Assembly (NCBI GenBank): GCA_013003145.1
Contig: JABDLH010000201.1
Coordinates: forward strand, 1 to 5,910
Direction: 5' to 3'
DNA length: 5,910 nt
From: Flavobacteriaceae bacterium
GTDB taxonomy: Bacteria > Bacteroidota > Bacteroidia > Flavobacteriales > Flavobacteriaceae
In this document: positions 1 through 5,910 of the stretch, piece by piece
Position numbering within the stretch: the first letter of the stretch is position 1
Layout: each line of letters opens with the position of its first letter
Notes under the pieces: generated by a model
The model's input: only the letters and a program-made list of their open reading frames with translations
Databases searched by the model: none
What the model was told of the DNA's origin: nothing
Made by a program: the position numbers and the translations under genes

Positions 1-3
1 GGC

Positions 4-1065
4 TCATTCCATGTAGTATGTAAAGGAAGATCTTAAGAGCTCATCCGGAACCTGTACATCGATGACTGGTTCTCCGATCGATTTCAAAAGTACAAAATTC
101 ACCTTGCCGTGCGAATTCTTTTTATCATACCTGAGTAATGATATAATGGATTCAATATCTTCAGCACTAAAAGTTATACGCTCAAAATATTTTTGGAATA
201 TCCTTTTGATCTCAGACAATTGCTCTTCCGGTAATCCCGTCAGCTTGTGCGATAAATAAGCTTCAAGGATCATTCCTATAGCGATCGCCTCTCCATGAAG
301 CAGGGGGTCTTTCCCTTCTTGTTTTAAAAAATAGGATTCCACGGCATGTCCGAGAGTATGACCGAAATTCAGTATTTTCCGTTCATTTTTCTCGGTAGGA
401 TCTTTTTGAACTACTTTATTTTTAAGCGAAACAGAGCGGTGGATGTGAGCTTCCAAATCTTCCATGTTGTCTGTTTGGCCCAATGCTGACCAATAGGCAG
501 GGTCCTGTATTAGGCCATGTTTAAGCATCTCTGCGAAACCACTGGTCAATTGTCTTTTTTCAAGGGTGCCCAGGAATTGTGGAATTACCAGTACCATGGC
601 GGGCTCCGTGATCACCCCTACCTGGTTTTTCAGGGTTCCGAGGTCTACCCCGGTTTTTCCTCCTACAGAAGCATCGACCATGGCGAGAAGGGTAGTGGGA
701 ATGTTGATGAACGCTATCCCTCTTTTAAAGGTAGAAGCCACAAATCCACCAAGATCTGTAAGCACACCGCCTCCAAGGTTGATCAACAGGCTTTTCCTGT
801 CTGCATTTTCCCGGGATAACGTATCCCACAATTGCATACAACTCGAAATATTTTTATTTTCTTCTCCGGACGCTATTTGTAAAATTCCGGCATTTTCCAA
901 CATATCGACTTCCCGGGTCAGTAAGGGGAGGCAGTCTTTCCTGGTATTCTCATCTACAAGAATAAATACAGTGGAATAATTTTCATCTTGCAAGTGCTGC
1001 TGAAGCTGGGAGAAAGCTTCTTTATAGAAATATACCCGGGATCCCAGGGTCTGTATAGATCGCAT
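4..1065 (-). CDS. aroB: 3-dehydroquinate synthase
   Basis: This cytoplasmic enzyme catalyses step two of the shikimate pathway, converting DAHP to 3-dehydroquinate with NAD+ and a divalent metal (usually Zn or Co). From the ATG at 1065 it has 353 residues, a normal family length. Visible motifs are the NAD-binding GGGVLTDLGG (98-107), PTTLLAMVDAS (123-133), GGKTG with Lys137 (135-139), and the metal ligands Glu179 (AEMLKHG), His236 (FGHTLGH) and His257 (LHGEA). His240 matches the catalytic His of the family. The frame stays open upstream to a TTG at 1092, which would add nine residues. I prefer the ATG because the Met-Arg-Ser-Ile start fits relatives as I remember them, and no Shine-Dalgarno sequence supports the TTG. 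It is transcribed divergently from proline dehydrogenase. A weak -7-like TTATTTTG lies on the minus strand at 1097-1090 with no good -33 partner. The TGA stop is at 6-4, so the gene is complete. Identity is very secure; only the start is uncertain. Confidence 0.97.
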   Translation of the reverse strand: MRSIQTLGSRVYFYKEAFSQLQQHLQDENYSTVFILVDENTRKDCLPLLTREVDMLENAGILQIASGEENKNISSCMQLWDTLSRENADRKSLLINLGGGVLTDLGGFVASTFKRGIAFINIPTTLLAMVDASVGGKTGVDLGTLKNQVGVITEPAMVLVIPQFLGTLEKRQLTSGFAEMLKHGLIQDPAYWSALGQTDNMEDLEAHIHRSVSLKNKVVQKDPTEKNERKILNFGHTLGHAVESYFLKQEGKDPLLHGEAIAIGMILEAYLSHKLTGLPEEQLSEIKRIFQKYFERITFSAEDIESIISLLRYDKKNSHGKVNFVLLKSIGEPVIDVQVPDELLRSSFTYYME

Positions 1066-1114
1066 ACTCAAAAAATCTGTTGATATGAGCAAAATAAAGG
1101 CAATTTTTAATGAA

Positions 1115-1142
1115 TTGCTTCACTATTCTGTGTTTATATTTG
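1115..1142 (+). promoter_or_regulatory. Bacteroidota-type promoter of proline dehydrogenase
   Basis: A TTG at 1115-1117 and a TATATTTG at 1135-1142 are 17 bases apart. This matches the Flavobacterium/Bacteroides primary sigma consensus, TTG, 17-23 bases, TAnnTTTG. The -7 box ends 22 bases before the ATG at 1165, so transcription would start around 1147-1150 and leave a very short leader. That makes the upstream in-frame TTG at 1156 a poor start candidate. The match is read directly from the sequence; activity is inferred. Confidence 0.75.
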
Positions 1143-1164
1143 GCGCATTGAATAATTGCTAATA

Positions 1165-2331
1165 ATGAAGAAGATATTTGAGGATACTGCAACAGCTTTC
1201 GCGCTGAAAACAGATGCGGAACTGGAGCGAGCCTATTTTTTGTTTAAAATGATCGCTAATGAACCCCTGGTTAAGATCGGTACAGCCGTAACCAACCTCG
1301 CGATTAAAGCTCACCTCCCCGTTGAAGGCCTGATCAGGGCTACCGTTTTTGATCATTTTTGCGGAGGTATTAATGAGAAGGATTGCATGCCTGTTGTTCA
1401 AAAATTGTGGGATAAGAAGGTCTGTTCTGTACTGGATTATTCCGTAGAGGGCAAGGATACTGAAGACCCCCTGGATGATGCTCTTGAAAAAGTCCTCTAT
1501 ATTTTAGACTTTGTAAAAGAAAAAGGAGCAATACCCTTCGCGGTTTTTAAACCTACCGGGTATGGGAGGATGTATTTATTTAAAAAGATAAATGCCGGCG
1601 AAGCCCTGAACAAAGATGAAGAGGCAGAGTGGGGCAGGGTGGTCAATAGATTTGATAAAACCTGCAAAAAGGCGTACGACCTTGATGTGTCTCTACTGAT
1701 AGACGCCGAAGAAAGCTGGATGCAGGATGCTGCGGATGAACTCGTAGAGGAGATGATGCGCAAGTACAATAAGAAAAAAGCCATTGTTTTTAATACATTA
1801 CAATTTTACCGGTGGGACAGGCTGGATTACCTTAAAAAACTGCACCAACGAGCCAAGGAAGAAGGCTTTAAGATCGGGATCAAGGCCGTAAGAGGGGCTT
1901 ACCTGGAAAAAGAAAACGAAAGAGCTGAAGAAAAAGGATATCGTTCTCCTATCTGTACCTCTAAAAAGGAAACCGATGAAAATTTTGATGCCGGTATAAA
2001 ATACGCCCTTGAAGACCTGGACAACATATCTATATTCGCCGGGACTCATAACGAACAGAGCAGTTATATGCTGATGGAACAAATGGAGGAGAAGGGTATA
2101 GATAAAAATGATTCGAGGATCTGGTTTGGCCAGCTTTACGGGATGAGTGATCATATATCGTTCAATATGGCGGCAGAAGGTTACAAAGTAGCCAAATACC
2201 TTCCATTTGGGCCGGTCCGAGACGTGATGCCCTACCTTATAAGGCGAGCCCAGGAAAACACTTCGGTTGCAGGACAGACCAGTAGGGAGTTAGAGCTCCT
2301 GAAAAAAGAACGGAAAAGAAGAAGGATGTAA
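1165..2331 (+). CDS. Proline dehydrogenase (monofunctional, eukaryotic-like)
   Basis: This FAD-dependent enzyme oxidises L-proline to delta-1-pyrroline-5-carboxylate and passes electrons to the quinone pool, usually at the inner face of the cytoplasmic membrane. The ATG at 1165 gives 388 residues, usual for the single-domain Bacteroidota enzyme and far shorter than bifunctional PutA. The (beta/alpha)8 domain shows LLIDAEES with Asp180-Glu183, an RGAYLEKE motif with Arg243 where many bacterial enzymes have KGAY, YGMSD, and the C-terminal substrate-binding YLIRRAQEN with Arg360, Arg361, Glu364 and Asn365. The RGAY form and the ending resemble mitochondrial PRODH more than PutA. No P5C dehydrogenase is in the window, so the second catabolic step must be encoded elsewhere. 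A strong promoter match lies just upstream. An in-frame TTG at 1156 would add three residues and is less likely. The tail is Lys/Arg-rich (residues about 380-387). Complete, with no sign of frameshift. Confidence 0.95.
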   Translation: MKKIFEDTATAFALKTDAELERAYFLFKMIANEPLVKIGTAVTNLAIKAHLPVEGLIRATVFDHFCGGINEKDCMPVVQKLWDKKVCSVLDYSVEGKDTEDPLDDALEKVLYILDFVKEKGAIPFAVFKPTGYGRMYLFKKINAGEALNKDEEAEWGRVVNRFDKTCKKAYDLDVSLLIDAEESWMQDAADELVEEMMRKYNKKKAIVFNTLQFYRWDRLDYLKKLHQRAKEEGFKIGIKAVRGAYLEKENERAEEKGYRSPICTSKKETDENFDAGIKYALEDLDNISIFAGTHNEQSSYMLMEQMEEKGIDKNDSRIWFGQLYGMSDHISFNMAAEGYKVAKYLPFGPVRDVMPYLIRRAQENTSVAGQTSRELELLKKERKRRRM

Positions 2332-2376
2332 TTGGTCAGGATATTAGGGCAGGGATACTGTTTCTTCCAATTCATC
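2325..2376. repeat. Inverted repeat across the convergent gene ends
   Basis: GATGTAATTGG at 2325-2335 can pair with CCAATTCATC at 2367-2376, giving a 10-bp stem with one bulged T and a 31-base loop. The repeat overlaps the last codons of proline dehydrogenase and the 3' end of the convergent esterase gene. There is no T-run after either arm, so it is not a canonical intrinsic terminator. It may cap the 3' ends of both transcripts, or it may be chance. Confidence 0.25.
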
Positions 2377-3072
2377 TTGAGTTTGTTGTATAGCTTCAAG
2401 CAGGTAAGGCCATACTGTCCTGGCCATCACGCTGTGACCTTTTTCGGTGGGGTGTATCCCATCATCCTGGTTTAATTTGGGATCGCCGGCAACTCCCTCT
2501 AATAAGAATGGGATCAGGATAACCTCCTCTTCCATTGCAATTTCCGGGTACATATTTTTAAAACTACCAGTGTATTCTGGTCCCAGGTTGGGAGGAAGTT
2601 GCATCCCGGCCAAAAGGATGGCGGTTTCCTCGTTTTTTTTCCTGACCGCCCTGATAATGGATAAAATATTTTGTCTCGTTTCGGTTAACGAAATACCTCT
2701 TAATCCATCATTAGCGCCAAGTTCTAGTAAAAAGATGTCAACATCCTGGTTCAGCGTCCAGTCCAGGCGACTCTCGCCACTGGCAGTGGTATCACCGCTC
2801 AGGCCGGCGTTTACGACGGTGTACTGGTACCCAGCCGAATCCAGCATTTTTTGTAATAGAGCCGGATAGGCATCTTCAGGGGCCACTCCCAAGCCTGCGG
2901 TCAGGCTATTACCGAAAATAAGGATGATACTGTCTTGCTGAATCACCGCTGGTTCAGAAACTTCTTCAGTCCCGTACGCTTCCTTTTCCTGGGCTGCTTT
3001 TTTAGGTTCAGTACCGCAGGAGATCGTCAGGAACAAGGCAATTGGGCAAAAATATTTTACAAGCGGATTCAT
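2344..3072 (-). CDS. TesA-like SGNH/GDSL esterase, predicted lipoprotein
   Basis: This is a hydrolase of the SGNH family, close to TesA (lysophospholipase L1, acyl-CoA thioesterase, arylesterase), probably acting outside the cytoplasm on acyl esters or thioesters. From the ATG at 3072 it has 242 residues. Residues 1-18 form a lipoprotein-type signal peptide, with Cys19 in TISC as the likely lipidated residue. A charged linker follows (about 20-47). The catalytic blocks are block I FGNSLTAG with Ser56, block II GLSGD with Gly93, block III GANDG with Asn121, and block V DDGIHP with Asp204 and His207. Their spacing closely tracks E. coli TesA. Block I has Asn55 where the motif name has Asp. The frame extends upstream to 3120, but that would put 16 residues including several basic ones before the signal peptide, so I chose ATG 3072. 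It is transcribed divergently from a YbbA/YbbP-like ABC system, as tesA is in E. coli. The natural substrate cannot be read from the sequence. Confidence 0.92.
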   Translation of the reverse strand: MNPLVKYFCPIALFLTISCGTEPKKAAQEKEAYGTEEVSEPAVIQQDSIILIFGNSLTAGLGVAPEDAYPALLQKMLDSAGYQYTVVNAGLSGDTTASGESRLDWTLNQDVDIFLLELGANDGLRGISLTETRQNILSIIRAVRKKNEETAILLAGMQLPPNLGPEYTGSFKNMYPEIAMEEEVILIPFLLEGVAGDPKLNQDDGIHPTEKGHSVMARTVWPYLLEAIQQTQDELEETVSLP

Positions 3073-3117
3073 ACGGAATAGACTTATCGTAAAAATTCTT
3101 CTTATTTTGTCTGCATA

Positions 3118-3149
3118 CAATTATACAATAAAAGGGAATAGGATGGCAA
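3118..3149 (-). promoter_or_regulatory. Possible promoter of the esterase gene
   Basis: On the minus strand a TTG (3149-3147) is followed after 21 bases by TATAATTG (3125-3118). This is one mismatch from the Bacteroidota TAnnTTTG box, with acceptable spacing. It would give a leader of roughly 40 bases before the ATG at 3072. The -33 element would overlap the start of the divergent ATPase gene, so the two promoters would compete for the same 70-bp region. This is a weak call. Confidence 0.3.
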
Positions 3150-3826
3150 ACATTTTAAGCGTGCGTAACTTGTCTAAAAGTTATCAAAGCGGTACCAGCG
3201 AACTGCACGTCTTACAGGATATCACTTTCAATATCAAGGAAGGTGAATCATTTGCCATCGTCGGACCGTCCGGAAGTGGTAAAACAACCTTACTGGGACT
3301 TTGTGCTGGTTTGGACAAGGCAGATACGGGAAGTATTGAATTATGTGGGACAAAGCTTGAAAGCCTTAATGGGGATCAGCGTGCGCTACTCCGTAATGAG
3401 CACGTGGGCTTTATTTTCCAGGATTACCAGTTGTTACCAACACTCACAGCCCTGGAAAACGTGATGGTGCCCATGGAGTTAAGGGGGGTGAAAGAGGGAG
3501 ATGTCCTTGCCCTGGAGCTGATGGAGCGTGTAGGACTGGGTGAAAGAATTCATCACTACCCATCCCAATTATCGGGTGGAGAACAACAGAGGGTTGCCCT
3601 GGCCAGGGCTTTTTCCAATAACCCTTCCATCTTATTTGCGGACGAGCCAACCGGGAACCTGGACGAGGAAACCGGGGACCGAGTTGTTGACCTGCTCTTT
3701 GAATTGAACCGGGAGGCTGGTACTACCCTGGTCATTGTCTCGCATGATATGGAGTTGGCAGGCAAATGTAATAATATCCTTAGACTGAAAGGTGGTAAGA
3801 TCATTGAAGAACCAAGTCACTCATAA
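3143..3826 (+). CDS. YbbA-like ABC transporter ATP-binding protein
   Basis: This is the cytoplasmic ATPase of a MacB/LolD/FtsE-type (type VII) ABC system, and it should pair as a dimer with the permease encoded just downstream. The ATG at 3143 gives 227 residues, a normal length for a stand-alone LolD/YbbA ATPase. All motifs are intact: Walker A GPSGSGKT (41-48), Q-loop Gln93 in FIFQDYQLLP, signature LSGGEQQR (143-150), Walker B ILFADE (163-168) followed by the D-loop GNLD (171-174), and the H-loop His201. Family members with this pattern include YbbA, LolD and MacB. The YbbP-like partner and the divergent TesA-like esterase point to YbbA rather than LolD. An upstream in-frame TTG at 3107 would add 12 non-conserved residues, so ATG is preferred. 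A purine-rich AAAGGGA stretch precedes the start. It ends 2 bp before the permease GTG, so the two genes almost certainly form one operon with coupled translation. Confidence 0.93.
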   Translation: MANILSVRNLSKSYQSGTSELHVLQDITFNIKEGESFAIVGPSGSGKTTLLGLCAGLDKADTGSIELCGTKLESLNGDQRALLRNEHVGFIFQDYQLLPTLTALENVMVPMELRGVKEGDVLALELMERVGLGERIHHYPSQLSGGEQQRVALARAFSNNPSILFADEPTGNLDEETGDRVVDLLFELNREAGTTLVIVSHDMELAGKCNNILRLKGGKIIEEPSHS

Positions 3827-3828
3827 TC

Positions 3829-5910
3829 GTGAGCTGGAAAGAAAAGATTATATCTAAAGCCGGAATATTCTGGCTGATCAAAATGGCCTGGAGAGATGGA
3901 AGGGCCAGCCAGGGGAAGCTTTTTCTTTTTATGGCTTCAATTGTCATTGGTATAACCGCTGTAGTTTCTATACAATCTTTCAGTGACAGTCTTAAATCCA
4001 ATATTGATCTGCAATCTAAATCACTGATAGGCGCAGACTACATCATAGATAGCTCCAGTCCTGTGAACCAAAGAGTACAGGAAGTAATAGATTCCTTAGG
4101 AGGAACCGCGGGCGAAGAAGTCAATTTTGCATCCATGGTGCTATTTACCCAGAGTGGAATGTCCAAATTGATGAAAGTACGGGGGATCACTGAAGGTTTT
4201 CCATTCTATGGAAAACTGGAAACCCGGCCGGGTTGGGCGGCGGACGACTTTAAAAAGCACGGCGGAGCACTCGTAGACGCCACGGTTATGCTACAGTATA
4301 ACCTGAAAAGGGGAGACAGTATAAAGATCGGGAATATCACGCTACCGGTAGCAGGGGCTTTAAAATCTGTCCCCGGTGGTTCTGCCCTGGCCAGTACAGT
4401 GGCTCCCCAGGTTCTTATTCCGCACGAATTGATAGAGCAAACCGGTTTAATCCAATTGGGCAGCCGTATTGCTTATGAGTATTATTTCGTTGCCGAGAAC
4501 GAGGATATGGATATGGAGGCATTGGAAGACCAGTTAGATGCTATGCTCGATGCCGAAGGAGCAGACCTGGATACTCATACGGCAACTAGTCGTAGTCTTG
4601 GTAGGCGTTATGGTAACTTCACCCGATTTCTGAACCTGGTCGCTTTTATTGCCTTGCTTCTTGGCTGTATTGGGATAGCGAGTTCTATCCATATCTATAT
4701 GAATGAAAAGCTTACCAGTGTGGCGGTACTTAAATGTCTCGGTGCTACACGGATCCAGACCTTTGTAATATTCCTGATTCAGATCACCGCTATGGGCTTC
4801 CTGGGCAGTGTCCTAGGGACGCTCGCAGGCCTGCTGCTTCAATTATTCTTTCCGCTGCTCCTGGATGATTTCTTACCCGTAGATATGGTGATTCGCTTGT
4901 CATATCCTGCAGTATTTACCGGTTTACTGCTGGGTTTATCCATGTCTGTATTATTTGCTCTGCTTCCTTTGATGGGAACCTTACGTGTAGTCCCATTGCA
5001 GGCTTTAAGAATTGAAGCGAGAGGTCCGAAACGCTCCAAAAAGATCCGGATATTAATCCTATTCCTGATATTCCTGGCGATATACCTGTTTTCCTTGAGA
5101 ATGCTCGAAAACTGGTTGTATGCCTTCTTCTTTGTATTGGGACTTGTAGTCGCATTTTCGGCCCTGGCCGGGGTAGCTTACATTTTTGTGAAAGGCATAC
5201 AGAATTTTTTCCCTGAGAGTTGGAGTTTCTGCGCCAGGCAAAGTATGAGAAACCTTTCCCGCCCCAGGAACCAGACCATGACCATGATCCTGGCCATCGG
5301 AGTAGGGACTTTCTTAATCAGTACCTTGTATTTTACGAAAGATATGTTGCTGGCACGGGCAACGATAGACAGGACCTCGGAGAGTCCAAACCTCTTATTC
5401 CTCGACGTGCAAAAAGAGCAGTCCGCTCTTGTATACCAAAGCCTGGAACGGCAAGACCTACAGGTAATGGAAAATATTCCCATTGTCACCATGAGAGTGC
5501 ACAGTGTAAAGGGTAGGGGGGCTAAAGAATTAAGAGATGATCCCGATGCCAATGTTGGTCGGTGGGTCTTGAACCACGAGTTCAGAGCTACCTACCGGGA
5601 TAGTTTGATCGGGTCCGAATCTGTTGTGCAGGGAGAATGGGTCGGAATGCATGATGGTAACGGAATTGTTCCTATTTCGGTCGCACAAAACTTTGCTTCG
5701 GATGCTAGTGTTAAAATAGGGGACCGGGTAACTTTTGATGTCATGGGACAATTGCTTCCTACCCGGGTCGCTAGTGTAAGGGAAGTGGATTGGGGTAGAA
5801 TGCAGTTGAATTTCTCCGTGGTCTTCCCTAAAAACGTATTGGAACAAGCTCCACAGTTTCTTGTGCTAACCACGAAAACCGCGGATGAAGAGGCTTCTGC
5901 AGCAATACAG
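3829..5910 (+). CDS. YbbP-like FtsX-family ABC permease, 3' truncated by window edge
   Basis: The frame is open from the GTG at 3829 to the last base, 694 codons without a stop. It is the membrane partner of the preceding ATPase. Order of parts: a short cytoplasmic start with MAWRDGR (19-25); TM1 (about 30-51); a first extracytoplasmic domain (about 52-265) beginning LIGADYI; FtsX core helices at about 267-291, 311-341 and 362-384 with KLTSVAVLKCLGA between the first two; a PLQALR motif (390-395); two further helices (about 406-423 and 429-456); RNLSRPRNQT (474-483); TM7 (about 484-503); and a second extracytoplasmic domain that runs off the edge. The second FtsX helix bundle is missing only because the window ends. 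E. coli YbbP is about 800 residues, so some 110-150 are probably absent. The duplicated layout separates it from LolC/E, MacB and FtsX, which have four TM helices. GTG lies 2 bp after the ATPase stop; the alternative ATG at 3883 would lose 18 residues before TM1. The likely role is inner-membrane handling of hydrophobic molecules, inferred from the family. Confidence 0.9.
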   Translation, partial: MSWKEKIISKAGIFWLIKMAWRDGRASQGKLFLFMASIVIGITAVVSIQSFSDSLKSNIDLQSKSLIGADYIIDSSSPVNQRVQEVIDSLGGTAGEEVNFASMVLFTQSGMSKLMKVRGITEGFPFYGKLETRPGWAADDFKKHGGALVDATVMLQYNLKRGDSIKIGNITLPVAGALKSVPGGSALASTVAPQVLIPHELIEQTGLIQLGSRIAYEYYFVAENEDMDMEALEDQLDAMLDAEGADLDTHTATSRSLGRRYGNFTRFLNLVAFIALLLGCIGIASSIHIYMNEKLTSVAVLKCLGATRIQTFVIFLIQITAMGFLGSVLGTLAGLLLQLFFPLLLDDFLPVDMVIRLSYPAVFTGLLLGLSMSVLFALLPLMGTLRVVPLQALRIEARGPKRSKKIRILILFLIFLAIYLFSLRMLENWLYAFFFVLGLVVAFSALAGVAYIFVKGIQNFFPESWSFCARQSMRNLSRPRNQTMTMILAIGVGTFLISTLYFTKDMLLARATIDRTSESPNLLFLDVQKEQSALVYQSLERQDLQVMENIPIVTMRVHSVKGRGAKELRDDPDANVGRWVLNHEFRATYRDSLIGSESVVQGEWVGMHDGNGIVPISVAQNFASDASVKIGDRVTFDVMGQLLPTRVASVREVDWGRMQLNFSVVFPKNVLEQAPQFLVLTTKTADEEASAAIQ

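Noticed and set aside
517..979. Overlapping plus-strand open frames of 100 and 137 codons opposite aroB
   Set aside because: They lie wholly within aroB on the other strand, have no recognisable domain and no promoter, and their composition is what antisense of a conserved gene would give.
1159..2154. Three minus-strand open frames within proline dehydrogenase
   Set aside because: All are fully covered by a gene with intact catalytic motifs. The products look like antisense translation, with Ser/Phe-rich low-complexity runs.
2447..2869. 140-codon plus-strand frame opposite the esterase
   Set aside because: It is antisense to a gene whose four SGNH blocks are all intact and has no independent support.
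3073..3120. N-terminal extension of the esterase from 3120
   Set aside because: It would place 16 residues, several basic, before a signal peptide that already has the right form from ATG 3072.
3107..3142. N-terminal extension of the ABC ATPase from TTG 3107
   Set aside because: The extra 12 residues lack family similarity, and the ATG at 3143 gives the standard ATPase start.
4839..5873. Several minus-strand frames and one plus-strand frame within the permease
   Set aside because: The permease frame is open throughout with expected helices and motifs. The others are out-of-frame or antisense shadows.
3143..5910. Assignment of the ABC pair to LolCDE or to a MacAB drug pump
   Set aside because: The permease has at least seven apparent helices and a second extracytoplasmic domain, unlike four-helix LolC/E or MacB. 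MacB is also fused to its ATPase, and no MacA-like adaptor is present.
1..5910. Mobile elements, CRISPR, tRNA/rRNA, riboswitch or a novel defence system
   Set aside because: I saw no transposase or integrase, no direct-repeat array and no cloverleaf or rRNA stretch. The longest spacer is 99 bp, and every gene belongs to a known housekeeping or transport family.

Overview
The window looks like ordinary chromosomal DNA from a member of the Bacteroidota, most likely a flavobacterium of moderate GC content. Two things support this. Upstream of the proline dehydrogenase gene there is a textbook Bacteroidota promoter (TTG, 17 bases, TATATTTG). The proteins also resemble that phylum's versions: a eukaryotic-like monofunctional proline dehydrogenase, a TesA-type esterase with a lipoprotein signal, and starts without clear Shine-Dalgarno sequences. 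The genus cannot be read from the sequence.

Layout from left to right. (1) aroB, 3-dehydroquinate synthase, on the minus strand. (2) A 99-bp divergent intergenic region. (3) Proline dehydrogenase on the plus strand. (4) A 12-bp convergent gap. (5) A TesA-like SGNH/GDSL esterase, predicted to be a lipoprotein, on the minus strand. (6) A 70-bp divergent intergenic region. (7) A YbbA-like ABC ATPase on the plus strand. (8) A YbbP-like FtsX/MacB-family permease on the plus strand, 2 bp after the ATPase stop and cut by the right edge after 694 codons. Almost every base is coding, and no stretch of 300 bases lacks a gene.

How the genes work together. aroB (shikimate pathway) and proline dehydrogenase (proline catabolism) are metabolic genes with no obvious functional link beyond adjacency. 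The right half is the more coherent unit: a tesA-like gene diverging from a ybbA-ybbP-like pair is the same arrangement found in Escherichia coli. The likely reading is a type VII (MacB/LolCDE-like, mechanotransmission) ABC system that handles hydrophobic or lipid-like molecules at the inner membrane and works with an esterase outside the cytoplasm. The main difference here is that the esterase appears lipid-anchored.

I found no mobile element, tRNA, rRNA, CRISPR array, riboswitch or convincing novel system. The findings are modest: conserved synteny across phyla, a lipidated esterase, an Asn in the GDSL block, promoter candidates, and an inverted repeat across the convergent gene ends.
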